Source: a virus. From it: a stretch of 50,704 nucleotides of DNA. A program made the translations under genes and the position numbers. The stretch lies in the IMG/VR virus record IMGVR_UViG_3300045417_000364, positions 1 to 50,704 of that record; one strand, 5' to 3'. The number at the start of each line of letters is the position of its first letter. Position 1 is the first letter of the stretch. Shown here in pieces: positions 43,001 to 48,466 of this stretch. Below the pieces are notes generated by a model. It was not told the DNA's origin and did no database searches. It was given only the letters and a program-made list of their open reading frames with translations.

Positions 43001-43377
43001 TAGGTAAGAGATTGTTTGTTTCATTAGAACCAATGACCGAGGTACCAAAATTTGATCCTAATACCGGAACAAATTTAATACCAGCAGTGGTTGAAATCCC
43101 CAACGGAAAAACAGGGAGACCTGGTTGGGCGATATTAGAAGATGGTGGATTAGTAGGTGTTCCAATTCAAAGCAGTTATTTTAGGCCTGTAAAATTTACC
43201 TATAGACGTGAATGGGATTGGCGCACTCAATATTATACTAATGAAGTAGTAGTTTTTTGCGGTGTTCTTTATAAAGCCTTAGAGGATAGTTTAGGCGCAG
43301 TGCCCCCATACAACTTAGGAAATTTATTGGAAACAAGTACTAAATGGGTTGAGTTATCACTTTTGGATTTAGAATAA
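37069..43377 (+). CDS. Giant multidomain adhesin, 2102 aa
   Basis: Residues 1-70 are Gly-rich with a short collagen stretch. Carbohydrate-binding-module-like units (W-x-G-x-W...Y) occur near 228-270, 285-365, 1697-1810 and at the C-terminus. Four repeats of about 45 aa (D-L/I-D-D-F-V...Y-K...L-x-x-F) span about 417-575. Calx-beta-like domains occur near 610-840 (with a PA14-like insert), 1007-1090 and 1095-1205. Residues about 864-1005 (GGRGTTMAVFEPETLTL; FDTWG) resemble the ILEI/FAM3 domain. Four DUF4214-like repeats (R-Y-G-L-x-R-x-P-D-R) span about 1330-1645. Host attachment by inference. TAATG-coupled to both neighbours. Confidence 0.75.
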   Translation: MANQCSPFGNGFGGGVGGFPGGVGPEDVQGLQGLQGPKGTQGLPGPPGPSPGTTPLDPSCSRVGSAAQRSVTSGGSASGEGSFSFTLTDIEIDYSAHIDEVICEFHQHNVTHIAILNELRRLADNSDVMKVHQGTMAEMLTKIAGHHERIDSNTDRIRVVAEHLRVLADTTGITTRSPYDYLYTYSVLRSLEIENISVATAINGHNSLPPQTLASPSPAQTPQSASPLRWEGTWDENHPYKTDDIIFHGDKPWVAIRPNVGALPPCNPDGNKIWKPLTEAIVVKAEKPKEVWKGTWNKNLNYPAGSIVMYKPGLENDSVDTLADLAYSAVQGKIYKASENIGAYIQTRVLPSDGSQSDGHTCWTEISYCAEPDECENIPLLNVTIKSTIGDITCTENKLALLDNDAVITVEPKNNCFDLDDFVKLYHRTYISESYKERAQALLEYFITNNKYTISNPYDLDDFVDEYRNENTPEVYKNIAKLILPYYTSNQAYTTDKNYDIDDFVQEFKESYAPAIYKARTLAILPYFTSNNEFFITKCYNMDDFVTEFKGSKDPTLYKQKAESLLPLFKSNNAFTVAIESDSVAINWKAIVINEEPPPPFRPTVPIDTIKVTANKSRIKEGNSVTFTIETTLPNGTELYWKNIGTTDTFDLAFSDNEEIFNSLTTPASPSVYQSKNSVYVDLLNQVGVWESDVNRSTFERSYAVDFPVTGSYMISGACDNKGYLYIDDVEMAFFPSLQNTINKTIQVTAGIRRLRIVGHNDNGPGSFGLIIKGGVASNSGSFIVQNGVGTVTLFTRNDGVSEQEETIILEIKKDSITGTTLTTSQAVSVIDAIPTWSIIPNTTSVNEVTFKKLQVQSSNFYIENNTVLSFIKIDDQISILPGGRGTTMAVFEPETLTLTFKRTFDTWGNYSEDDALVAALNAVSDGKLLVLISCDALRINEAMRQALNTHFGGQSDFVLLGQDEGNRGSHIFVGYRGGPLLHEMFSTNRVQPIVFSIDLPIENTIEYSVVTTNVPNGYTAYYNSNNPDDIIPSSGSFVIQNGAGNINLKVKADNKREETESLVVNVTTDTGSILATSVPVFINDTVPPPSPSFTITPTSSTMAEWSEAGYQPVLELNIRTTNVDNGTLLYYTCDPPERNDDFSFAFPGSGFVEIQNNSGIIKLGAISDKFTEGPETFRIELRTGSRTGPIVATSSLITISDTSTGTGDTQGFCFWPSSSPNPVMVQELSLSTPQNVAYNPTFGPTQGVPGEYRTNTTTPVIGNITGGPPNAVVTVNKYSDANGMFNKDYVAGTNISYTITLSNTGTFTDEPRIFPVAGNVFYTFTFRGTPITRTRYGLFRNPDRADLSYWTNKIINENLDPTSREFYTSFFRYYDSLGATRHVTNDKTFDPTSASGCGFYDDPPTGIQTVARYGLYRWPDRNSLKSMVNLSLSNNYQINSLAFNNQFFTFCDDTQITRHLNDTKTFDDTHAVNAPEFRDQPLNWAGPTRYGLWQYPDRASLRVSVNYAIEQDLSPTSITYRTIFFTYMTSLGRTRHLTQDKAFDGSNTGGGFYDAPANWPGADRWALYRYPDHENLAYWTTLSLDRQLAPYSIEFNTAFFNGLSLVGEKRHLTDNKIFDPTTNGCGFRANPTDWNQGGSGNIEGLDCTKKFKIFNTNKVNTFRIVNENCTPVYTTKGLAANLTFYAEKKKPNPNLTEVEFKGCWEDCTIYKTHEMVLHNQVTWVATRDNTGNEPNSKSRYWREILTEQAAFIDNPPLWKGAWVNSTTYPQNSIVSHDNKSYIAKNYVDITTTPLPPPQAPKDWKIVDDPSIYCAVPEKEKPDVPKSKSTKDVKFVGPYVSTYPITTYDIVIHLDPEPDPEPEVLFVSDIPEFFKPIIETILNPTDENEPVAYVEDEVYDPGTVVYFTPIFESLPVPPQESLQQINVPRITVPPELYIALKPNGPGTPPRKDPNTWAKILPKLGPPRTLYPKNTVVPIGKRLFVSLEPMTEVPKFDPNTGTNLIPAVVEIPNGKTGRPGWAILEDGGLVGVPIQSSYFRPVKFTYRREWDWRTQYYTNEVVVFCGVLYKALEDSLGAVPPYNLGNLLETSTKWVELSLLDLE

Positions 43378-43700
43378 TGCCGGCTGTGAGTAGAAAAGAT
43401 GGTACTGATAAAATAGTTACCGGACATCCTTGTACTCCTGTCACAGTGACTCTACAAGGAAGTTCTAATGTATTTGCTAATAATATAGGGGTGGTTCGTT
43501 TGACAGATAAATTAAAACCCCATACTTTTGGCCCTACTTATCATAAGGGAAGACCCAACTGTAATGTAGTACATACATTACCCTTAACCAAGGCCAGTCA
43601 AACAGTATTTGCGAATAATAGAGGGGTTGGGCGTATAGGGGATAGATATGTTAGGGAAACATTAATTACAGGTAGTCCTAATGTTTTTGCAGGAGGATAA
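43377..43700 (+). CDS. PAAR-like spike-tip protein
   Basis: A 107-aa protein. Recurrent segments GSSNVFANNIGVVRLTDK, QTVFANNRGVGRIGD and ITGSPNVFAGG are the PAAR repeat pattern, which folds into a sharp cone with a zinc ion at the tip; HPC near residue 18 and NCNVVH near residue 62 can supply His and Cys ligands. It would cap the central baseplate spike. Located at the end of the adhesin block, TAATG-coupled. Confidence 0.8.
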   Translation: MPAVSRKDGTDKIVTGHPCTPVTVTLQGSSNVFANNIGVVRLTDKLKPHTFGPTYHKGRPNCNVVHTLPLTKASQTVFANNRGVGRIGDRYVRETLITGSPNVFAGG

Positions 43701-43740
43701 ACAAATCTTTGTTAAATACCCTTAACATATAGGATATGAA

Positions 43741-45228
43741 ATGCACGATAAACCAGTAGTAAGTTGTTCAGTTTACACGGGAGTAAAAGAATTATTAGAA
43801 TTTCGATTACGATATTTACATGACAGATTTGACCAAGTAATAATCGCAGAAGCTGATTTTACATTATCAGGTAACCCAAAGGAATTTACTCTTGAACGTG
43901 ATCTAGTAGATCTAGGACTTTTAAGAGATAATATAAGAATAGTCCAAGTAAAAAGAAAAGAATTACCTAAGAAGGGTATTACTTCAGACGAACGTAATGA
44001 TTTTTTGTTTGATTGTATGCGTGCCTTCATTCCAGAAAATAGTATTGTATTTGTAACTTATGAAGATGAAATTCCACACTATCTAACAGTGGACTACTAT
44101 CGTAGTATAAGTTATCAAAGTTCTATACATAATATTAGGTTACCACTTGCTCATTTAAGTGGTCATAGTGGATTTCAAATGCAGGCTCATGATGGCACAA
44201 TTGTGCAAAATAGACAAGGATATGTATGCAGAAGCGAACATTTTGAAAAATATAGTCTTAGCGATTTAAGAAGAGAAAAGAGTAGAAGTGGAAATTGGAC
44301 ATGGGTTGATTTTCCTGGCATTTATCTTTATGATGGAGGAGTAGTTCAGGATGCTGGTTGGAAATTTCAAATGATGGGATCACGTGAGTATAAGTGGCGA
44401 ATGTATGCAGATACAACCTTTTATAGCGAACATAGTAAATTAGGCAGAGAGCAGAGAAAAGAATTAATAAGAGATTTTGTTCCTACAAATCAAGGGCAGG
44501 ATCCATTAGCTGTCAGAGGTCATCATATTATTCATTATGATATCAGCAGACTTCCTGATATTATACACAATGAAGAACATCTAAAAAACTTTTTTTTACC
44601 AATCCTTGAAGGAGAGCCCAAGGCTATCACTTGGAGTTATCCTCAAATGAGTGGTATTACCATGGGCACAAACAAAAAACCCAGACTATGGATAGTAGAA
44701 GATTTTTATGATGATCCTGATAGTGTTAGAGAGTTCGCTCTTAATCAAAATTATTTTGATGATCCAGGATTTATTGGCAAACGCACTAGAGAACAATTTT
44801 TCTTTCCTGGAATGAAAGAAAAATTTGAACAAATAATGGGTATGCGTATTACCAATTGGGAAGGTCATGGAATGAATGGAAGGTTTCAACACAATGTAGC
44901 AGGTGAAGCTATAACATGGCATACTGATTTTCAAAAATTTGCTGGTCTAATATATCTTACTCCAGATGCTCCTTATAGCGCGGGAACAAGAATGGCTGCG
45001 TATAAATCCAATAGAGTAAGGCATTGTAGTGATCCACGTATTATGGACTGTTTTAATCAAATTACTTTTTTAGACGGAACTTTATATGAGGACGTTGATG
45101 TTGTAGGTAATGTATTCAATAGACTGGTTATTTATGATGGTGGCCTTATTCATGCTGCTAAAGAGTATTTTGGATATAACAAAGAGAATTGTAGATTATG
45201 GCATATGTTCTTTTTTGATGCAGAATAA
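43741..45228 (+). CDS. Fusion: GT17-like glycosyltransferase and 2OG-Fe(II) oxygenase-like domain
   Basis: A 495-aa protein. Residues 1-285 resemble GT17 (CSVYTGVKELLEFRLRYLHD; VIIAEADFTLSGNPKEF; SDERNDFLFDCMRA), which transfers N-acetylglucosamine-type sugars. Residues about 310-495 look like a 2OG-Fe(II) oxygenase: WHTDFQKFAGLIYLTPDAPY carries H-x-D, and YDGGLIHAAKEYFG with the following Arg provides the distal His and 2OG anchor. The two could glycosylate and hydroxylate a common target, such as the collagen-like fibre, but that is inference. Confidence 0.7.
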   Translation: MHDKPVVSCSVYTGVKELLEFRLRYLHDRFDQVIIAEADFTLSGNPKEFTLERDLVDLGLLRDNIRIVQVKRKELPKKGITSDERNDFLFDCMRAFIPENSIVFVTYEDEIPHYLTVDYYRSISYQSSIHNIRLPLAHLSGHSGFQMQAHDGTIVQNRQGYVCRSEHFEKYSLSDLRREKSRSGNWTWVDFPGIYLYDGGVVQDAGWKFQMMGSREYKWRMYADTTFYSEHSKLGREQRKELIRDFVPTNQGQDPLAVRGHHIIHYDISRLPDIIHNEEHLKNFFLPILEGEPKAITWSYPQMSGITMGTNKKPRLWIVEDFYDDPDSVREFALNQNYFDDPGFIGKRTREQFFFPGMKEKFEQIMGMRITNWEGHGMNGRFQHNVAGEAITWHTDFQKFAGLIYLTPDAPYSAGTRMAAYKSNRVRHCSDPRIMDCFNQITFLDGTLYEDVDVVGNVFNRLVIYDGGLIHAAKEYFGYNKENCRLWHMFFFDAE

Positions 45229-45281
45229 TCTTTTTTTTACTAAGGTGTAGAATAGACTAAATTAAGTATAAGGAGATTTTT

Positions 45282-45482
45282 ATGGATCAAAATAGATTTA
45301 GTGATTTTAAAAAATTAGTAGATGGTATGGCAAATGACTTTGATAAATTTTATGTTAAAGGTAATGCAGCAGCAGGAACAAGAGTACGCAAACATCTTCA
45401 AGAATTAGCTAAACTTTGTAAAGAAGTTAGAAACGATGTTACCGTAGTCAAAAACGCACGTAAAGAAGCATTAGATAAATAA
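45282..45482 (+). CDS. Histone H1-like small DNA-binding protein
   Basis: A 66-aa protein, MDQNRFSDFKKLVDGMAN. KFYVKGNAAAGTRVRKHLQELAKLCKEVRNDV matches the conserved part of the Hc1/bacterial histone H1-like family (aromatic-x-K-G-N-x-A-A-G-T-R-V-R-K). It is helical and basic, and lacks the long Lys/Ala tail of chlamydial Hc1. It could organise the phage or host nucleoid. A strong AAGGAG site lies upstream, and GATAAATA overlaps its stop. Confidence 0.75.
   Translation: MDQNRFSDFKKLVDGMANDFDKFYVKGNAAAGTRVRKHLQELAKLCKEVRNDVTVVKNARKEALDK
45474..45481 (+). promoter_or_regulatory. T4-late-type promoter motif
   Basis: GATAAATA at the end of the H1-like gene, 33 bases before ATG 45507. Confidence 0.45.
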
Positions 45483-45506
45483 TTGTATCAAATTAAAGGG
45501 TATAAA

Positions 45507-45866
45507 ATGATTAAAAAAGTTTTTATCGTTATTGTTGCATCCCTGTTAGGTACGTCTGCTCTGGCAGGCCCTCATCATGGGCATAGACATCATGGGCATA
45601 GACATCACGGACATGGACATCACAGTGGGTTACATCACGGACATGGACATTTACACAGCCCATCTATACATCATTGGGCTGTTCCTGCTATAATTGGAGG
45701 TGCAACTGTATATGCATTGACACGTCCAGATCCAGTAATAGTTCAGCGACCAATAATTGTTCAGCCAACCTTACAACCAGATCAAATTGTTATTGACGGG
45801 GTAGTATATACTAGACAGTTAATGATTATAAATGGAACTCAACAAGAGGTCCTAGTGAGACAATAA
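45507..45866 (+). CDS. Exported His-rich, probably metal-binding protein
   Basis: A 119-aa protein. Signal peptide MIKKVFIVIVASLLGTSALA is followed by GPHHGHRHHGHRHHGHGHH and more HG units (about 20 His in the first 50 mature residues), a hydrophobic stretch (AVPAIIGGATVYALT) and a C-terminal part with VIDGVVYTRQLM. Such tracts bind Zn, Ni, Cu or Fe in the periplasm. It sits directly before iscU. A membrane-tethered metal buffer is plausible. Confidence 0.7.
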   Translation: MIKKVFIVIVASLLGTSALAGPHHGHRHHGHRHHGHGHHSGLHHGHGHLHSPSIHHWAVPAIIGGATVYALTRPDPVIVQRPIIVQPTLQPDQIVIDGVVYTRQLMIINGTQQEVLVRQ

Positions 45867-46297
45867 TGGCCTACTCTGCACAAGTTATAGATCACTACGA
45901 GAATCCTAGAAATGTTGGTAGTTTTGATAAATCCCTATGCAATATTGGCACTGGTATGGTTGGTGCACCTGCTTGCGGGGATGTTATGAAATTACAAATT
46001 AAAGTAGATGAACTTACTGGTATAATTACAGATGCTCGCTTTAAGACGTATGGTTGTGGTAGTGCTATTGCCAGTAGTTCGTTGGTTACAGAGTGGGTTA
46101 AAGGTAAAACACTTGATCAAGCCAGTGAAATAAAAAATACTGATATAGCGCATGAATTATCTTTGCCTCCAGTTAAAATCCACTGTTCAATTTTGGCAGA
46201 AGATGCTATCAAGGCCGCAATAAAAGATTACCAATTAAAGCACAATCCTGTCAACACAAGTAAGGACTCAGGCGTTAATAATAATGTAGCAGTTTAA
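45866..46297 (+). CDS. iscU: IscU-like Fe-S cluster scaffold
   Basis: A 143-aa scaffold protein. The three cluster ligands are present at C37 (PACGD, with D39), C64 (YGCGSAIASSS) and C107 (HCSILAED), and LPPVK at 100-104 is the HscA recognition motif. It would assemble 2Fe-2S or 4Fe-4S clusters with host IscS and HscA/HscB. The last 20 residues are a flexible tail. The start overlaps the His-rich gene stop by one base. Confidence 0.92.
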   Translation: MAYSAQVIDHYENPRNVGSFDKSLCNIGTGMVGAPACGDVMKLQIKVDELTGIITDARFKTYGCGSAIASSSLVTEWVKGKTLDQASEIKNTDIAHELSLPPVKIHCSILAEDAIKAAIKDYQLKHNPVNTSKDSGVNNNVAV

Positions 46298-46324
46298 AAT
46301 GCTACTTTTTAAAAGGAAATTTAA

Positions 46325-46540
46325 ATGAAATCAGTTCTAGCAATTATTTTGGCTGCGTTTACAGCCACTGCTTTTGCAGCAGATCATAAGAAAGACGATA
46401 AGAAGGCAGCTCCTGCCGCTGCTCCTGCCGCTGCTCCTGCCGCTGCTCCTGCCGCTGCTCCTGCCGCTGCTCCTGCCGCTGCTCCTGCCGCTGCTCCTGT
46501 GGTAAAGAAAGACGAAAAAAAAGTAGAAGCAAAGAAGTAA
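46325..46540 (+). CDS. Exported Ala/Pro-repeat protein
   Basis: A 71-aa protein with a signal peptide (MKSVLAIILAAFTATAFAAD) followed by seven near-perfect A-P-A-A repeats and a lysine-rich tail. It is probably a flexible periplasmic spacer. A heptamer A_AAA_AAA at 46516-46522 lies in the correct frame for a -1 slip into the open frame 46522-46746, giving a possible 140-aa fusion. Confidence 0.6.
   Translation: MKSVLAIILAAFTATAFAADHKKDDKKAAPAAAPAAAPAAAPAAAPAAAPAAAPAAAPVVKKDEKKVEAKK
46409..46498 (+). repeat. 12-bp tandem repeat encoding A-P-A-A
   Basis: GCTCCTGCCGCT is repeated about seven times without mismatches, a recently expanded array inside the exported protein gene. Confidence 0.85.
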
Positions 46541-46746
46541 TATTTGTCAAACGTTTTGTTCCTACCATAATTAATCGCGATTTAGAAGATGTAATATATA
46601 TAGTTTTTGATGACAGTATAGCACGTAATTTAAAACGTCTGTGCTTAGTCATTGAAGATGGAATAGCATTGCCATTAAGAGTTAGATTAAAATTATGGTT
46701 GGCAAGACAACTGGCACTGTGTAAATTTGATGAAATTTATGCATAA
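46522..46746 (+). CDS. Open frame without a standard start, possible -1 frameshift product
   Basis: A 74-codon open frame reads VIFVKRFVPTIINRDLED, then helical basic sequence (KRLCLVIEDGIALPLRVRLK), and ends FDEIYA before a strong terminator. There is no ATG, GTG or TTG at its head; it is in the -1 frame of the exported Ala/Pro protein behind the A_AAA_AAA heptamer. Composition looks like a real protein. Either frameshifting, a rare start codon (ATA or ATT) or a damaged gene could explain it. Confidence 0.4.
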   Translation, partial: SRSKEVIFVKRFVPTIINRDLEDVIYIVFDDSIARNLKRLCLVIEDGIALPLRVRLKLWLARQLALCKFDEIYA

Positions 46747-46773
46747 ATAAGGACCTTCGGGTCCTTATTTTTT
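46746..46773 (+). terminator. Strong rho-independent terminator with UUCG loop
   Basis: A 10-bp stem AATAAGGACC (46746-46755) and GGTCCTTATT (46760-46769) with a TTCG tetraloop, then T residues. It ends the 45507-46746 unit and supports that the open frame before it is transcribed. Confidence 0.9.
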
Positions 46774-46788
46774 ATAATAAATATAATT

Positions 46789-47115
46789 ATGATTGAATTA
46801 ACAGCACAAGCAGCAGAAAAAGTAAAATTGTATTTAGAACGTAGGGGTAAGGGCATTGGTATTCGTGTAGGAGTAAAAACTACAGGTTGCTCTGGTTTGG
46901 CCTATGTATTGGAATATGTAGACAGCATAGAAACAACAATAAATCAATTTGTATATGATAATTATGGCGTAAAGATTTATGTAGATCCTCGTAGTTTGCC
47001 TTACTTAAATGGTTTAAAAATGGATTGGATTAGACAAGGAATTAATGAAGGATTTGAATTTATAAATCCAAATGAAAAAGATCGTTGTGGGTGTGGGGAA
47101 AGTTTTAGAATATGA
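46789..47115 (+). CDS. IscA/SufA/ErpA-type Fe-S carrier
   Basis: A 108-aa A-type carrier. The three ligands are C34 (TTGCSGLAYVLEYV) and C100/C102 (CGCGESF). GIGIRVGVKT and KIYVDPRSLPYLNG are typical. It would receive clusters from IscU and pass them to apo-proteins such as the phage radical SAM enzyme or host targets. An AATAAATA motif precedes it (46776-46783) after the strong terminator. The stop overlaps the next gene start by 4 bases (ATGA). Confidence 0.9.
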   Translation: MIELTAQAAEKVKLYLERRGKGIGIRVGVKTTGCSGLAYVLEYVDSIETTINQFVYDNYGVKIYVDPRSLPYLNGLKMDWIRQGINEGFEFINPNEKDRCGCGESFRI

Positions 47116-47294
47116 AAATGATGGATAAATTTATAGGTCAAAGAAAGTTTGTTGTAACTTTAATAGCCCTTATTGGCAATCAACTTTTAGTGTGGTTTGA
47201 CAAAATTGATGCAGGTGTATATTCTGTCGTTGCTGTTGCTGTTATTAGTGCCTATATCGTAGGAAATATATACCAAAAATTTAATCAAAAATGA
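47112..47294 (+). CDS. Small membrane protein, possible holin-like
   Basis: A 60-aa protein with two predicted membrane segments (FVVTLIALIGNQLLVW and VYSVVAVAVISAYIVGNIY) joined by a short acidic loop, plus charged ends. Size and layout fit small phage holins or holin-like proteins, but the similarity is generic. It is coupled to both neighbours by 4-base overlaps. Confidence 0.55.
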   Translation: MKMMDKFIGQRKFVVTLIALIGNQLLVWFDKIDAGVYSVVAVAVISAYIVGNIYQKFNQK

Positions 47295-47626
47295 AAAATT
47301 GGAACATTTATGATACCAAATTATGGATACATACTTTAGAAAATCGTATTGAAGATATAGATTATTATCTAAAACAAACTGTAGAATTTTGTGAATCAAA
47401 GGACATAATTAATAATCAAACAGTGTTTACCCTTAATTTTCTTACAATATTATGGGTATCCTATATGCGGGAAGAACCAATAAGTCGTAGAGAAATTTTT
47501 GAAATTCTTTGTATAGAAGATTGGGAAGACTTACCAGATGGGCCTGTTGATTTAGGGCCAACATTGGAAACGTTTGATTTACAAGAATTACTAAATGTTG
47601 TAAGTAAACAACTACCTGCAATTTAA
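47291..47626 (+). CDS. Hypothetical acidic protein
   Basis: A 111-aa acidic protein, MKNWNIYDTKLWIHTLE. The N-terminal half is helical (IDYYLKQTVEFCESK) and the C-terminal half has WEDLPDGPVDLGPTLE. No known motif. It closes the cluster started at 46789; a sigma70-like promoter follows. Confidence 0.5.
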   Translation: MKNWNIYDTKLWIHTLENRIEDIDYYLKQTVEFCESKDIINNQTVFTLNFLTILWVSYMREEPISRREIFEILCIEDWEDLPDGPVDLGPTLETFDLQELLNVVSKQLPAI

Positions 47627-47635
47627 CCTCTTTAG

Positions 47636-47664
47636 TTGACATCTTCAGTTAAAATAAATAGACT
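47636..47664 (+). promoter_or_regulatory. Sigma70-like promoter before 47686
   Basis: TTGACA (47636-47641), 17-base spacer and TAGACT (47659-47664, four of six matches). AATAAATA at 47653-47660 overlaps the -10 region, so early and late use are both possible. Confidence 0.45.
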
Positions 47665-47685
47665 ACTACTTTTGGGACATTTATT

Positions 47686-47832
47686 GTGTATAGGTATAAA
47701 CTTTGGGTACGGATAAATGAGTACCAAACAGCGTATACAATTTTATACGCAGATAATGATTATGAAGCTAAAATGCTTGGTGAAGCACAATATGGCGTAG
47801 GTAATATTTTGAATTACACAAAGGAAGACTAA
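47686..47832 (+). CDS. Very small conserved phage protein (GTG start)
   Basis: A 48-aa protein from GTG 47686: YRYKLWVRINEYQTAYTIL, then YADNDYEAKMLGEAQYG and VGNILNYTKED. The Y-A-D-N-D-Y-x-A-K and A-Q-Y-G elements recur in tiny proteins of marine T4-like phages, from memory. Its stop overlaps the following ATG (TAATG), which supports coupling. Function unknown. Confidence 0.6.
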   Translation: MYRYKLWVRINEYQTAYTILYADNDYEAKMLGEAQYGVGNILNYTKED

Positions 47833-48227
47833 TGAGTATGCATCTTGAAGGCCCATGGCTTAGCACCACAGGCAAGCGTAAAGGTAAATTTAAATTCCGT
47901 AATGCTGATGAAGCCCGTAAGGAGAGGGAGCTCAAAGAGGATTGGCACAAACTCCAAAAGAAATATGGTATAGAACAAGAGCAACGGAAACAACGTTCTG
48001 CGTTGGATCGTAGTATATATCAACCTCCAAAACTTTTCTATAGGGGTATGGATGTCCCACGTATTCCAAGTCTTAACAGCGGTATAGATAGTGCTGCGGC
48101 TACTAAGGTGCCACCTAAGGTCTATACAGGAACAAAAATAAAAGGCATTGGTACCATGCATAAGAGTAACGCTGTGCCTATCTTCACAGATGATGAAGCT
48201 AAGGACATCGCCAATATGCGTAGATAA
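47832..48227 (+). CDS. Conserved T4-like phage protein of unknown function
   Basis: A 131-aa protein. GPWLSTTGKRKGKFKFRNA, a charged helix (REL...WHKLQKKYG) and the C-terminal GIGTMHKSNAVPIFTDDEA with NMRR are features I associate with a conserved hypothetical of marine T4-like phages. Basic N-terminus and acidic C-terminus; soluble. No catalytic motif seen. Confidence 0.6.
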   Translation: MSMHLEGPWLSTTGKRKGKFKFRNADEARKERELKEDWHKLQKKYGIEQEQRKQRSALDRSIYQPPKLFYRGMDVPRIPSLNSGIDSAAATKVPPKVYTGTKIKGIGTMHKSNAVPIFTDDEAKDIANMRR

Positions 48228-48259
48228 ATTTTGATGAGCAATTTAATTATTGAAATTAG

Positions 48260-48288
48260 TTGACAACCAGTTTAAATTGTCATATTAT
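48260..48288 (+). promoter_or_regulatory. Strong sigma70-like promoter for the envelope-protein operon
   Basis: TTGACA (48260-48265), exactly 17 bases, TATTAT (48283-48288). It lies about 50 bases before ATG 48338 and would drive the membrane protein and three exported proteins that follow. Confidence 0.7.
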
Positions 48289-48337
48289 TGCAATTGCAGT
48301 TGTAGTTTTTTTTAACCCCCCCTACTTAGAGGAATCT

Positions 48338-48466
48338 ATGTTTAAATTTGCAGCAGGAGTAATTTTTGGTATTGTTATTAGTACAATTGGTTTTGGCGGT
48401 TTGGCAAATATCGGCGACAAAAGTATTCAAAAAGTACAGGAAGTCGCCAAGGAGGTTGCACAATGA
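48338..48466 (+). CDS. Very small membrane protein
   Basis: A 42-aa protein from ATG 48338 (AGAGGA ribosome site): MFKFAAGVIFGIVISTIGFG is one membrane segment, followed by the amphipathic helix SIQKVQEVAKEVAQ. It overlaps the next lipoprotein gene by 4 bases. Function unknown; it may anchor or regulate the exported proteins behind it. Confidence 0.55.
   Translation: MFKFAAGVIFGIVISTIGFGGLANIGDKSIQKVQEVAKEVAQ

Noticed and set aside
46359-46652. Antisense open frame with R-Q-E-Q repeats opposite the Ala/Pro-repeat gene.
   Set aside because: It is the reverse reading of the 12-bp array; the sense frame has a signal peptide and ribosome site.
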